A stretch of DNA of 64,000 bases, taken from positions 3,410,001-3,474,000 of the forward strand of contig NZ_JAHKSI010000001.1 in the NCBI RefSeq assembly GCF_019720915.1, given 5' to 3'. Origin of the DNA: Alkalihalobacillus sp. TS-13 (lineage in GTDB: Bacteria > Bacillota > Bacilli > Bacillales > Fictibacillaceae). Under the pieces are notes generated by a model. It was not told the origin of the DNA. It made no database searches and was given only the letters and a program-made list of their open reading frames with translations. Below are positions 8,997-18,757 of this stretch, piece after piece (the stretch's first letter is position 1; each line of letters opens with the position of its first letter). A program made the position numbers and the translations under genes.

Positions 8997-9869
8997 CTAC
9001 GCCATTAGTCCTCTTCTATTGCTCTTAAGGATAGTCAATCCATAAAGGACCAGACCTGTTACAAACAAAAATCCAGCAAATCCGATTAAAGCAGATAGAA
9101 AAGCGAGGAAATGCCGATCCAATGTTGCGTGGATATTATCCGTCAAACCTGAAAATACACCTGATAGTTCCAGCTGTGTATATATCCAATCAAGCCCAAT
9201 GATATGGAATAACACAGCAGCTGTCATCACTGTGAATCCTGCTATCAAACAAAGTGACGACAACCACTTCAAGTTTCTTAACCGATTCGTCGCCAGGAAG
9301 AAACTGAGGCCAATCAACAGACCAATCATCAAGCCATTCAAAATCACTAATACCGTCATTTGCTCATAATACTTTTTAATTTTATCCATTCTTTTTTGGT
9401 CCATTTCCAGTAACGATACCCATTCTACACGATCGATGAATTTATCTTGGTAGATCGTTTCGCCCTGCATGCTTTCGCTGCGCTGCACTTTCTCAAGGAA
9501 AGCAGTGCGAATATCAGTTAGATCAATGGCTTCTAATTCAACATCTTTATCTAAAATATAATCCCACATGTCCTTCTCGATGAAGGATAGGATTTCTGAA
9601 ATCCGATTGACGGTCAGGTGTTCTTTTACAACCTCTTTAAAAATCTCATTCAATCTTTCATCAGAAGTTACATCCAAGAGTTCTTCAGATTCCTGGAGCG
9701 CTTCTGGGAGAATGATTTGAAGTTCGCCATATACACCTGTTTGCTCAAACCCATTGATTGTATCATAAGGCTTGAATACCGTAAGATGAACAGCCAGCAA
9801 AATGAGTGTTGCTGGAATCAATAAAAACAAACATCCATATATCAAGTATTTTATCGTTTTAACTACCAC
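8997..9869 (-). CDS. Membrane protein of unknown function
   Basis: 290 residues: one N-terminal membrane segment (about 8-28), an acidic extracytoplasmic domain of about 140 residues rich in Glu and Asp, then three membrane segments (about 172-193, 202-224 and 255-282). Start GTG 9869 with AAGGACG about ten bases upstream. I do not recognise the family; the topology (one helix, large outer domain, three helices) recalls sensory or transport-associated Bacillus membrane proteins without catalytic motifs. It is monocistronic, and a bidirectional terminator separates it from the antiporter gene. Confidence 0.6.
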   Translation of the reverse strand: MVVKTIKYLIYGCLFLLIPATLILLAVHLTVFKPYDTINGFEQTGVYGELQIILPEALQESEELLDVTSDERLNEIFKEVVKEHLTVNRISEILSFIEKDMWDYILDKDVELEAIDLTDIRTAFLEKVQRSESMQGETIYQDKFIDRVEWVSLLEMDQKRMDKIKKYYEQMTVLVILNGLMIGLLIGLSFFLATNRLRNLKWLSSLCLIAGFTVMTAAVLFHIIGLDWIYTQLELSGVFSGLTDNIHATLDRHFLAFLSALIGFAGFLFVTGLVLYGLTILKSNRRGLMA

Positions 9870-9958
9870 TCGAACACGTCCTTATCAACAGTTCAAACCC
9901 TGTTAACCTATTCTCGTTCCTAGGTCTTCAGTCCTTCTTTAATGAATGAGTTGCAAGA

Positions 9959-9995
9959 AAAAACAGGACTGACATGATTTGTCAACCCTGTTTTT
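9959..9995. terminator. Bidirectional intrinsic terminator
   Basis: AAAAACAGG (9959-9967) pairs with CCTGTTTTT (9987-9995), with further pairing of TGACA and TGTCA inside. It serves the antiporter gene ending at 10004. Confidence 0.75.
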
Positions 9996-10003
9996 GGTTT
10001 CCC

Positions 10004-11860
10004 CTATGCCCGAGTAATTGTCGGATTTGAATTTTCTTTATATTTTTCTCTTATTTTATCTGACCCTTTGTTCGGTGGTCCTAGACTGATGACGATATCT
10101 CCATCTTCACCTTTGACTGAATTTTCTTCTGTGAAGAAAACGATTTTTCCTGAAGGCTTTAATATACAAAGTAATTCTGCATCATCAGCCCGCTCATCTA
10201 CATATTGTTTAAACGTATATTGGTCAGTGATTTTCGTTTTTCTGAAGACATAGCCGCTTTCGACCTTTTTGTTTAGCACTTCCCACGTTGCTCCATCATG
10301 AAATATGATATTTCCGCTAACTGTAGGGTCAAGTCCGCGGAGGTCATCTCCGGTGGTGTTATGAAGACTCAATTGATACACATTTGTCCTTCCGAATGTA
10401 GGAACGAACGTATTACAAACCAGCGCATTATACGAATCGATATCCGTTGAAGCTACCATATATTCATAAGGGGTGAAATCAATCTGGTAATCAGTCTGTT
10501 CAGATAGAATTTCCCCTCTATAAATTGGTACACCAAGATTACGAGCAGTAATTAATCGATCGTAAGAAGAGTCCGTAATCAACACTGGGATATTCATTTC
10601 TTTTAAAACTTCTCCAAACTTAGCACTGAAAATGCTCCCACCGATTAGAAGAACACCTGGTTGGTCATCAATCGCCAGCCCCAGCTTCCTGGCCATCCAT
10701 CGGATCGAAAAACCGTGGGCGCAAACCGTAGCAAACACAAGTCCTAGCGTCAACGGAGTCAGCAACCTTGCATCTTCAAATCCTTGATCTCGTAAAGCAC
10801 TATCAAAATACCCTGATACCGTCAGTGCAACAATTCCACGAGGCGCAATCCAACCGACCAATGTTTTCTCTTGAAATGTTAAATCTGTTCGGATCGTTGA
10901 TAGAAAAATCGATAATGGTCGAACTAGTATCATCATTAAGACAACGAAAGAGAGTATGTTCCAGTTGAAAATCTCGAGGAGCGTTTCAATTGTCAATGAT
11001 GCCGTAATCATGATGAATACTGCAGAAATAAGCATGACCGACATTGTCTCTTTAAAGTGACGCATATCATCGATGGAAGTAATGTGCATGTTTGCCATCG
11101 TGATTCCCATTACAGTTACTGCTAATAGTCCTGTTTCATGCATGATTTCGTCTGAAATGGAAAAGCAAGCAAGTACAAAGGCAAATACGAAAGGTGACTT
11201 CAAGAACTCCGGTACATGCCCTTTTTCAATCATCCAACCAGATACCCGTCCGAATAGCCATCCAAGGAATCCTGCTACTGCAGAAGCTACGAAGTAGAGT
11301 AACAACGTTTTAGCTGTGACACTTTCTTCTGTAAGAAATTTAATGATTTCAAAAGCGAATACAGCTAATAAAGCGCCAAAAGGATCGACGATGATTCCTT
11401 CCCATTTCAAAATCGCCGCAGGCCTGGCCTTTAGCTTAGCCTGTCTTAAAAGAGGGAGAATGACCGTCGGACCAGTAACAATGAATAACCCTCCGATTAC
11501 ATATGCAACAGCCCAGGAAAGTCCTGCAAAATAATGCGCTGCCCATGAGCCCAGAACCCATGCGATTAGTGCACCAAACGTGACAATCCGTAATATCGGT
11601 CTACTGACTCCTTTTATTTCACGATAATCTAAATTTAAACTGCCCTCAAAAAGTATGATGGCAACAGCTGCTGAAATAATTGGATTGAATAATTGCCCAA
11701 AATCCTCTTCTGGATTTATGATGCCTAGAAATGGACCAGCAAGAAGACCAGCAACTGTCATGATTACGATTGCAGGTAAACCGAAACGCCAGGCTAACCA
11801 TTGTGATCCGATACCCAGGACGATGATGAGCATGATTGTAAATAGTAAAGATTCAATCAT
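10004..11860 (-). CDS. CPA1-type Na+(K+)/H+ antiporter with TrkA-N-like domain
   Basis: About 618 residues. The first 400 form an NhaP/CPA1 membrane domain of about 12 helices, with motifs FEGSLNLDYREIKG and GPTVILPLLRQA and the segment WEGIIVDPFGALLAVFAFE carrying the conserved acidic ion-binding region. The C-terminal 200 residues look like a Rossmann-type regulatory domain (LLIGGSIFSAKFGEVLKE and VASTDIDSYNALVCN), as in TrkA-N/RCK domains. The protein should exchange cytoplasmic Na+ or K+ for protons. ATG 11860 follows AAGGAG at the right distance; the reading frame is open for 28 more codons upstream without a better site. Confidence 0.85.
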   Translation of the reverse strand: MIESLLFTIMLIIVLGIGSQWLAWRFGLPAIVIMTVAGLLAGPFLGIINPEEDFGQLFNPIISAAVAIILFEGSLNLDYREIKGVSRPILRIVTFGALIAWVLGSWAAHYFAGLSWAVAYVIGGLFIVTGPTVILPLLRQAKLKARPAAILKWEGIIVDPFGALLAVFAFEIIKFLTEESVTAKTLLLYFVASAVAGFLGWLFGRVSGWMIEKGHVPEFLKSPFVFAFVLACFSISDEIMHETGLLAVTVMGITMANMHITSIDDMRHFKETMSVMLISAVFIMITASLTIETLLEIFNWNILSFVVLMMILVRPLSIFLSTIRTDLTFQEKTLVGWIAPRGIVALTVSGYFDSALRDQGFEDARLLTPLTLGLVFATVCAHGFSIRWMARKLGLAIDDQPGVLLIGGSIFSAKFGEVLKEMNIPVLITDSSYDRLITARNLGVPIYRGEILSEQTDYQIDFTPYEYMVASTDIDSYNALVCNTFVPTFGRTNVYQLSLHNTTGDDLRGLDPTVSGNIIFHDGATWEVLNKKVESGYVFRKTKITDQYTFKQYVDERADDAELLCILKPSGKIVFFTEENSVKGEDGDIVISLGPPNKGSDKIREKYKENSNPTITRA

Positions 11861-12018
11861 TATGTTCTCCTTCACACTGAATATTTGATGATGACGTGTA
11901 TCTATCGTTTTATTTAGTACCCTTTTAGTATGTAAAATTCTCATATTTTCATGATATTTAATTTATTATACAGGTTTTCGGATTCATGTCTAACGATAAC
12001 GTTATACTGAAATGTACG

Positions 12019-12065
12019 AAAAAAAAAGAGACCTACTGCACGACTTTAATATGCAAGAAGGTCTC
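12019..12065 (-). terminator. Intrinsic terminator of the desaturase gene
   Basis: GAGACC (12028-12033) pairs with GGTCTC (12060-12065), with TGCA pairing inside. The minus strand then runs into nine T. Confidence 0.8.
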
Positions 12066-12071
12066 CTATAA

Positions 12072-13154
12072 CTATGATTTTTTCAGCTGTCTTACTTGTC
12101 TCACTTGTTTCACTTGTTTGATTGTCCTGGTTTTCAGGTTAAGTCCATTTCCTAAAGAACCAAAAAGCTTTCCTTTATGAGGGTCGATCAATTCTTTATC
12201 ATTGTAATAGACCCTTGGTGTTTTGAAGAGAGCCAACAACGCTTGTCCAAAAGGCATTTCATGGTAGCGCTCCGGCCACATTTTCTTGATATGGGCTTTG
12301 ACCATCGGATAATACTTGGGATTCATACCAGGGAACAAGTGATGTTCCGTGTGATAAGAAAAATTGAAATGCAGCACATCTACCCACTTAGGTGTTACGA
12401 CTGTCAGACTGTTCGCCAATGGGTCATTCACGGGTACAAGCGGATTTAAGCGATGGTTCGTTGAAATATAGGCCATAACGATGAAGTTAGCAATTAACAA
12501 CGGCAATAAAAATGCAAAGAACCACTTCTCAAATCCAATCCACACTAACAGACCAATCCAAGTGGCCCAAGGTAAAATCGCTTCGAGCCAAACACTCGGC
12601 TGTTTCTTCGGATTGAATTCCTTGATATAAACGGTGAACATCTTCAAGGAATGCAGTGTAAACGTAACAGCTAATGCAGCAAAACTTGCAATCGCTCGAA
12701 TTAAAAATGGGATCCTGTAAATCCAGCGCATAAATTTATTCTTCGAGAATTTCTTCATACTCGGCCATGCATCAGGGTCTTTTTCCTCATCCTGCGTATG
12801 AACATGATGCGTCAGGTTATGCCATTTTCTCCAGAGTTTAGGTCCAGTGGTCAACGGCCAAAATGCAACTGCACCAAGGAAATCCCTCAGCCAAGGCTTC
12901 CTTACGACTGTACCGTGTAAAATCTCATGTCCCAAAAAGCCCATCCCAGCGAAGCTCGCACCCAAGATCAAACTGATCAATAGGTTCAACCAAATATTTG
13001 TTTCGAAGAAAATGATCGTAACGAAACTTGCTATCGAAATAAGCAAGTAGACTAAACCACCTAATAGTCTTGAAGGGACAGGTTTGAATGCTTTCTTTGG
13101 CATGTGCGGAGCTATCCTTGCAGCATACCAACCAAATGTATGATAATCTTTCAT
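12072..13154 (-). CDS. Membrane fatty acid desaturase
   Basis: 360 residues with four to six membrane helices and the three histidine boxes of acyl-lipid desaturases: HEILHG, HNLTHH and HTEHH, the last followed by LFPGMNPKYYP. These bind the di-iron centre that introduces a double bond into membrane lipid acyl chains. The likely role is membrane fluidity control at low temperature, as for Bacillus Des, though the position of the double bond cannot be read. The last 17 residues are a lysine-rich tail built from a short repeat (KQVRQVRQ). ATG 13154 has AAAGGAGCG upstream. Monocistronic. Confidence 0.9.
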   Translation of the reverse strand: MKDYHTFGWYAARIAPHMPKKAFKPVPSRLLGGLVYLLISIASFVTIIFFETNIWLNLLISLILGASFAGMGFLGHEILHGTVVRKPWLRDFLGAVAFWPLTTGPKLWRKWHNLTHHVHTQDEEKDPDAWPSMKKFSKNKFMRWIYRIPFLIRAIASFAALAVTFTLHSLKMFTVYIKEFNPKKQPSVWLEAILPWATWIGLLVWIGFEKWFFAFLLPLLIANFIVMAYISTNHRLNPLVPVNDPLANSLTVVTPKWVDVLHFNFSYHTEHHLFPGMNPKYYPMVKAHIKKMWPERYHEMPFGQALLALFKTPRVYYNDKELIDPHKGKLFGSLGNGLNLKTRTIKQVKQVRQVRQLKKS

Positions 13155-13454
13155 GTTTTACCGCTCCTTTGTGTTCGCTCTGTACAAATTTCGTTATATA
13201 CGGACTGTTTATGTTCCCCTCCGACCTGTTCATTTTAATCATCACTTTGATAAGCCTCAATTTTCTGAAACTTAGACTTAACCCTAACAGGTTTATGCTG
13301 TAAAAGTCAATGAATAATTATTACCAAGTCATAATAGTTGGTGGTATATTTTGATTACTAATGTTTTTTTTTTGTCGATTTCTCCACTGTATACATGAAT
13401 TCCATTCGTTAGGAAAAATTATCTAACAAATGATGTGAACGAGGAGGAATTATT

Positions 13455-14993
13455 ATGACAACCAATCCATCACTCCCCCGATTTCCTGAACCTATATGGA
13501 GAACGGGAGTAGAGTTTCCAGCTTTTGATACTTTGATTGAAGATCAATCAGTTGACGTCGCTATAATCGGAGCAGGTATTACTGGTATCACAACAGCCTA
13601 CCTTTTATCCAAATCTGGACAAAGTGTCGCGTTGATTGATGCTGGCAGTATCCTTAACGGGACCACTGGCCACACTACTGCAAAAATCACAGCTCAACAT
13701 GACCTCATTTATGATGAGTTGATTCAGCATATCGGTGAAGTGAAGGCGAAACAATATTATCGCTCCAATACCGAAGCTCTGCAATTCATCCAAAACACCA
13801 TTGCAGAAAATAATATTGACTGCGGATTTAAGAGTGAGGATGCTTATCTATATGCTACGGAAAAAACGTCCCACCATAAACTGCAGAAAGAGTTTGAAGC
13901 CTATCGAAAACTAGGGATTGAGGGTGACCTGGTCGACGAAATTCCGTTTGATATTCCAATTGAATCAGCTTTAGTCATGAAAAACCAGGCACAATTCCAT
14001 CCACTTCGTTATCTGCTTCCGCTTGTAGAGAAAATCAAAGCTTCTGGAGGGATGATTTTCGAGAACACCCCTGCAGTAGATATTGAAACCGGAATTAAAC
14101 CGAAAGTGGTTACGAGGAATGGATTCAACATTACATGCAACCATGTCGTGATCGCATCCCATTTCCCTTTTTTCGATGGGAGAGGCTTTTATTTCGCAAG
14201 GATGCATGCTGAAAAATCGTATGTAATTGCTATTAAATCAGATAAACCCTATCCAGGCAGCATGTATTTAAGTGTAGATCAGCCAATACGTTCACTTCGT
14301 GATACGACCATTAATGGTGAGACCTACATCCTCGTCGGAGGTGAAAGCCACAAAACAGGACATGGAATCAATACGTTCAAGCATTACGAGACCCTGCAGG
14401 ATTGGGCAGAGACAACCTTGGGAATTCGCGAGTCTCCGTATCGCTGGTCTACTCAGGATCTGGTCACCATTGATAAGATCCCTTATATCGGCAAAATAAG
14501 TTCGAAGTACGACAATATTTTCGTCGCGAGCGGATTTAAAAAGTGGGGTATGACAACCAGCACAATCGCAGCACAATTGATTACAGACCTCATCACAAAA
14601 GGATTAAGTCCATACGAAGAACTATATACACCTTCTCGCTTTTACGCTGATCCCAGCTTGAAAAATCTAGTTGTACAAAACGCTGACGTCGCAGGACACT
14701 TCGTCGCAGGAAAAGTTGGACTCGCCCATAAAAAACTAAAAGATATGGAGAACGACGAAGGTGCGGTCGTAAAAGTAAACGGAAAACGTACAGGTGCCTA
14801 TAAAGATGAGAATGGTTGTTTGCACCTGGTTGATACGACTTGTACCCATATGGGGTGCGAAACAGAATGGAACAGCGGTGATCGAACCTGGGACTGCCCT
14901 TGTCATGGATCCCGTTTTTCAATAGACGGCACTGTCGTGGAAGGACCTGCCGAGAAACCATTGAAACAGGTCTCTCTTGAAGATAAAGAATAG
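13455..14993 (+). CDS. yhfW: FAD-dependent oxidoreductase fused to a Rieske [2Fe-2S] domain (YhfW-like)
   Basis: 512 residues. The N-terminal 400 are a DAO-type FAD domain with dinucleotide fold VAIIGAGITGITTAYLLSKS near residue 35. The C-terminal 90 residues hold a Rieske cluster site, CTHMGCE and CPCHGSRF, supplying the two Cys and two His ligands. This fusion matches B. subtilis YhfW. It is predicted to be a soluble redox enzyme; the substrate is unknown. ATG 13455 follows GAGGAGGAA. The stop codon abuts the GGCTTTGT end of a dispersed element. Confidence 0.9.
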   Translation: MTTNPSLPRFPEPIWRTGVEFPAFDTLIEDQSVDVAIIGAGITGITTAYLLSKSGQSVALIDAGSILNGTTGHTTAKITAQHDLIYDELIQHIGEVKAKQYYRSNTEALQFIQNTIAENNIDCGFKSEDAYLYATEKTSHHKLQKEFEAYRKLGIEGDLVDEIPFDIPIESALVMKNQAQFHPLRYLLPLVEKIKASGGMIFENTPAVDIETGIKPKVVTRNGFNITCNHVVIASHFPFFDGRGFYFARMHAEKSYVIAIKSDKPYPGSMYLSVDQPIRSLRDTTINGETYILVGGESHKTGHGINTFKHYETLQDWAETTLGIRESPYRWSTQDLVTIDKIPYIGKISSKYDNIFVASGFKKWGMTTSTIAAQLITDLITKGLSPYEELYTPSRFYADPSLKNLVVQNADVAGHFVAGKVGLAHKKLKDMENDEGAVVKVNGKRTGAYKDENGCLHLVDTTCTHMGCETEWNSGDRTWDCPCHGSRFSIDGTVVEGPAEKPLKQVSLEDKE

Positions 14994-15447
14994 GCTTTGT
15001 AATTAATACTTTTGATTTCTGACAAAGTTTGATTGAAGCGAAATTTGCGACATACCTGCAGGAAAGCGAGCCAGGCAAGACCCCACACTTTTTAAAAGGA
15101 TCTTCGACTATAATAATGAACTTCGACTAAATACCACCACGTCCTATGGTTAACGTCGAAGTCAGAACATCCTGTACAAGTACGTCCTGGGGTGAACGTC
15201 GCAACCGAAAATCGGAAGCGACCCGATTAGTCACGCAGGTCACTGGAAAACTGAAGAGGAGGCTGGTGCCACCGCAGGAAGTTTGAAGTGATCCAAGTGA
15301 CTGGTCGCTGAGCTAGACATCACTTCCTTACATTTACCACTTCCGCTAGCCTCCTCACTTGCAGAGGATCTCAACACAAAAATGAAATCATTTTCGTGTC
15401 TGAGATGAGAATTCTTAGAAGCTTTCCTTCTGCTGGCTTAATAAAGC
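14993..15447. repeat. Dispersed element, family 1 (long rearranged copy)
   Basis: Begins with GGCTTTGT directly at the yhfW stop. It contains the left-end module (TTTGATTGAAGCGAAATTTGCGACA), the CTTCGACTAAATACC...GGTTAACGTCGAAG hairpin, the GCGGAAGC-like and GAAGTGATCC modules and the ACACAAAAATGA/TCATTTTCGTGTCT hairpin. Module order differs from the copy at 24704, which points to rearrangement. It fills the gap before the BCCT carrier gene. Confidence 0.75.
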
Positions 15448-15511
15448 GTGATTATTTATTACGATAGAGGGTATTGGTACAGACAGAACATCCAGAATCG
15501 GAGGTCTATCA

Positions 15512-17080
15512 GTGAAACAAGTATCAAGTGTATTTTGGATTTCAATTATTATCGCAGGCATTTTTGTTTTTTGGGGAGCGGTTTGGCCACAACTACTGAT
15601 TGATGTCATGAGCGATACTCAAGCCTTTTTTATGAAAAATTTCGGTTGGTTCTACCAGCTTTCTGCAACTTTTTTCTTGGTTTTTGCTCTTTTTCTCATC
15701 TTCAGTAAGTACGGAAAAATCAAACTTGGTAAAGATGAGGATAAGCCGGAATTCAAGCGGCCGACCTGGTTCGCGATGCTGTTCAGTGCTGGTATGGGGA
15801 TTGGACTATTATTTTTTGGGGTCTCCGAACCGATTTCCCACTTTTCAAGCCCGCCTTTTGGTGAGGGAGGGACAAGTCAATCTGCAAAGGTCGCGCTTCA
15901 ATATACTTATCTCCACTGGGGTTTCCACGCATGGGCGATCTATGCTGTCGTTGCACTTGCTCTAGCCTATTACAAGTTCAGAAAAGGGCTCCCTGGTCTT
16001 GTAAGCGCGACCCTCTACCCGATCCTTGGGGAAAAGGTAAACGGACCGATTGGTAAACTGATCGATATCGTAGCAGTGATCGCAACGTTATTCGGTGTGG
16101 CTGCCTCGTTAGGACTCGGAGCCGCCCAAATCAATGGGGGTCTGAGCTATCTGACAGGTATACCGAATAATTTTACAGTTCAATTTGTCATTATCCTTGT
16201 TGTTACTGTCTTGTTTCTTATTTCTGCAGCCTCAGGAATCAAACGGGGAATCAAATATTTAAGTAATGCGAACCTATCCCTCGCTGTCATCCTGTTCGTC
16301 GTTTTCCTATTTCTAGCTCCTACTGTATTTGTGCTGGATTTATTCACGACAACGTTCGGAGGATACCTTCAAAATTTGGCAAGCTTAGGTTTAAGACTTG
16401 CACCTTTTAATGAAGAAAATGCGACCTGGCTGCAATCTTGGACGATTTTCTACTGGGCATGGTGGATTGCTTGGGCCCCGTTCGTCGGAACGTTCATTGC
16501 CCGAGTATCAAGAGGAAGAACAGTCCGTGAGTTCATTACTGCTGTATTGATCATCCCTACACTCGTGTGTGCTTTCTGGTTTGCTGTGTTTGGGGGCACA
16601 GGAATTTTCATGGAATACAACCTTGGTCTCGATGTATCAGGGCAAACCCTAGAAGCAGCGTTATTCTATGTATTTCAGCAACTTCCATTCACGATTGTCC
16701 TTGTTGTGGTAACTCTGTTATTGATCCTGACGTTTTTCATCACATCAGCAGATTCTGCAACGTTCGTCTTAGGAATGCAAACCACCTACGGAAGCATCGA
16801 ACCACCTAATATTGTAAAAATTGTTTTAGGGCTGTTGTTATCTGCCTCTGCTGTCGTCCTGATGGCCACAGGCGGGTTGGAAGGGTTCCAATCAGCCATC
16901 ATCATCAGTGCGTTTCCTTTGGGAGTCGTCCTTCTCTTCAGTTGTTATGCATTATTGAAAGCTTTCCGAACTGAAATCAAGGGAAATAAAGGATTTAAAA
17001 AGGAAAAAGCTCCTGGAAAGATAAGAGCAAAATTGCAAAGGGGCAAGATCAGACGTAAGGTTCAAAGAAGTGAAAGTTGA
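15512..17080 (+). CDS. BCCT-family glycine betaine/choline carrier (OpuD-like)
   Basis: 522 residues with 12 predicted membrane helices. The BCCT signature is clear in FYWAWWIAWAPFVGTFIARVSRGRT, and MLFSAGMGIGLLFFGVSEP is also typical. The best family match is the Na+-coupled glycine betaine importer OpuD. The C-terminal 45 residues are strongly basic (KEKAPGKIRAKLQRGKIRRK), as in osmotically regulated BCCT carriers. Start GTG 15512 lies eight bases after GGAGGT. GGGTAT at 15469-15474 could be a sigma-B -10 box, but the -35 is poor. Together with the ehu importer it suggests osmoadaptation. Confidence 0.87.
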   Translation: MKQVSSVFWISIIIAGIFVFWGAVWPQLLIDVMSDTQAFFMKNFGWFYQLSATFFLVFALFLIFSKYGKIKLGKDEDKPEFKRPTWFAMLFSAGMGIGLLFFGVSEPISHFSSPPFGEGGTSQSAKVALQYTYLHWGFHAWAIYAVVALALAYYKFRKGLPGLVSATLYPILGEKVNGPIGKLIDIVAVIATLFGVAASLGLGAAQINGGLSYLTGIPNNFTVQFVIILVVTVLFLISAASGIKRGIKYLSNANLSLAVILFVVFLFLAPTVFVLDLFTTTFGGYLQNLASLGLRLAPFNEENATWLQSWTIFYWAWWIAWAPFVGTFIARVSRGRTVREFITAVLIIPTLVCAFWFAVFGGTGIFMEYNLGLDVSGQTLEAALFYVFQQLPFTIVLVVVTLLLILTFFITSADSATFVLGMQTTYGSIEPPNIVKIVLGLLLSASAVVLMATGGLEGFQSAIIISAFPLGVVLLFSCYALLKAFRTEIKGNKGFKKEKAPGKIRAKLQRGKIRRKVQRSES

Positions 17081-17082
17081 TG

Positions 17083-17109
17083 AAAGCTGACATACCAGTC
17101 AGCTTTTTT
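17083..17109 (+). terminator. Intrinsic terminator of the BCCT carrier gene
   Basis: AAAGCTGAC (17083-17091) and GTCAGCTTT (17098-17106) form a nine-base stem with a six-base loop and a T tail. Confidence 0.9.
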
Positions 17110-17253
17110 AATACTATAGTTGTATTTCAGATACATTTAAAAAAGGATTTTACAATTTAAAAAAGAATAATGAATTATGAGGAAATAACCGAAATATCGA
17201 CATTTGAGATCACTCTTTACCAGAATCCCAACACCAATTACTGCTATTGCAAA

Positions 17254-17290
17254 GTTCTTGATGGTTACCGCTAATTGCAAGAACCTTTTT
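17254..17290 (+). terminator. Terminator-like hairpin upstream of the histidine kinase gene
   Basis: GTTCTTG (17254-17260) pairs with CAAGAAC (17278-17284), followed by CTTTTT. It lies 130 bases before the kinase start, so it could be a leader attenuator or the end of an unseen transcript. No gene is recognisable between 17110 and 17419. Confidence 0.35.
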
Positions 17291-17419
17291 CAGCAGGCTC
17301 TGTCATATCTAAATTTTGATTTTGTGGAATCACCTGCAGAGAAGCAATTCCGCAAAAAATCAACATTTAAGAATTATAGAGTCTTTCAGTAAGAAAATCT
17401 CTAACTACGGAGTCGATTC

Positions 17420-18688
17420 ATGTGGATTATTATTAAGGATATTTTAGTAAACGTCTTATTCATCTTATTCCCTACGCTTTTTTATTTTGTTTTTCTTCGT
17501 GAAGATGGTCGTGAACGTGAAAAAGTAATTTCGAAATTCTTTTTCGTCTTGTTGTTTTCTGTTATTCTGACAATGATTTTACCTGCTGTCTATTCGGATG
17601 AGTTCAAATATGATCTGAGAATCATTCCGATTATTCTCGGATTCATGTATGGTGGAATGTTTCCAGGCCTTTCCCTGACAACTTTGATGCTTGGTTTAAC
17701 ATATTTCTTATATCCAGTTGATTTCTACACGACTTTAGGTAACTACATAATCGCATCAGTCGTCTTAATCATTTTAAGTAAGTTTTATCATACACAATCT
17801 ACGAAAGTGAAGTTGTTAATTCTGACTGGATTTTATTTCGTGATCGCCAGCTTAAGAGCTATTTATTTCATCGCAAATGGTTACTTCGACCAAGTAGAAA
17901 TCACAATCTATCTCTCAGTGATCACGTTATTCACTATGGTTTGTGTAATCGCCTTGATTGAAGCATTGAACCGACAGATCATGCTTCAAAGGGAACTGGA
18001 ACATATCGAAAAAATGAATGCAATCAGTCAATTAGCCGCTTCAGTCGCACACGAAATCCGGAATCCAATGACCACAGTCAGAGGTTTCCTTCAAATTTTA
18101 AGCGGGAGTAAAGAAATTCCCGAAGCAGACCGATCTTTCATCACTATTTCCATCGCGGAACTTGATCGAGCCCAAACCATTATCAATGAATATTTGTCTT
18201 TATCAAAACCGCAGAAGAATTCCTTGGAGGTCATCGATTTTTCAAAAGTAATCAATGACTCGATTCAGGTCATCTCAACTTACGCGATCATCAATAATGT
18301 GGAAATTACAAAATCAGTAGATGAGGCTCTAAAGGTGAAGTGTTTTAAACATGAAGTCCAGCAAGTGCTCATCAATATCATGAAGAATGGGATTGAGGCG
18401 ATGGAAGGTTCTGGAAAAATGCATGTGTCGGCTGTGAGGAAGGACCAGTGGGTTGAAGTCATTATCCAGGATAATGGTTCAGGTATTCCTAAAGATCAAT
18501 TGAAGCGCCTAGGTACACCTTATTTTTCAACAAAAGAGAAAGGTACTGGTCTAGGACTTACAGTAAGTTTTGAAATCGTGAAACGCATGAATGGAATTAT
18601 TGATGTACAAAGCCAAGTCGATCAGGGGACGACCTTTACAATCCGTTTACCCGCTACCATATCCATTGAAAATGAAGTGTATATATAA
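17420..18688 (+). CDS. KinB-like sensor histidine kinase (5TM Lyt-type sensor)
   Basis: 422 residues. Six hydrophobic segments fill about residues 1-180, resembling the 5TMR-LYT sensor of KinB. A HisKA domain follows with the phospho-acceptor His211 in ASVAHEIRNPMTTVRG, then a HATPase domain with N box (NIMKNGIEAME), G1 (DNGSGIP), F box (FSTKEKGTGLGL) and G2. No response regulator is adjacent, so it is an orphan kinase, as the phosphorelay kinases of sporulation usually are. Phosphorylation of Spo0F is an inference. ATG 17420 has GGAG upstream. Confidence 0.85.
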   Translation: MWIIIKDILVNVLFILFPTLFYFVFLREDGREREKVISKFFFVLLFSVILTMILPAVYSDEFKYDLRIIPIILGFMYGGMFPGLSLTTLMLGLTYFLYPVDFYTTLGNYIIASVVLIILSKFYHTQSTKVKLLILTGFYFVIASLRAIYFIANGYFDQVEITIYLSVITLFTMVCVIALIEALNRQIMLQRELEHIEKMNAISQLAASVAHEIRNPMTTVRGFLQILSGSKEIPEADRSFITISIAELDRAQTIINEYLSLSKPQKNSLEVIDFSKVINDSIQVISTYAIINNVEITKSVDEALKVKCFKHEVQQVLINIMKNGIEAMEGSGKMHVSAVRKDQWVEVIIQDNGSGIPKDQLKRLGTPYFSTKEKGTGLGLTVSFEIVKRMNGIIDVQSQVDQGTTFTIRLPATISIENEVYI

Positions 18689-18731
18689 ATAGGGCTGACC
18701 CGTTCATGTCTAACAGGGTCGCCCTATTTTT
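18689..18731 (+). terminator. Intrinsic terminator of the histidine kinase gene
   Basis: ATAGGGCTGACCC pairs with GGGTCGCCCTAT with one mismatch, and a T run follows. It starts at the stop codon and may also serve the convergent ABC-F gene. Confidence 0.85.
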
Positions 18732-18757
18732 CATTAAGCTTTGTTAATAGGTTAATG

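Noticed and set aside
15469-15474. GGGTAT before the BCCT carrier gene as a sigma-B -10 box
   Set aside because: No acceptable -35 (GTTTAA-like) at 12-15 bases upstream, so not listed as a promoter.
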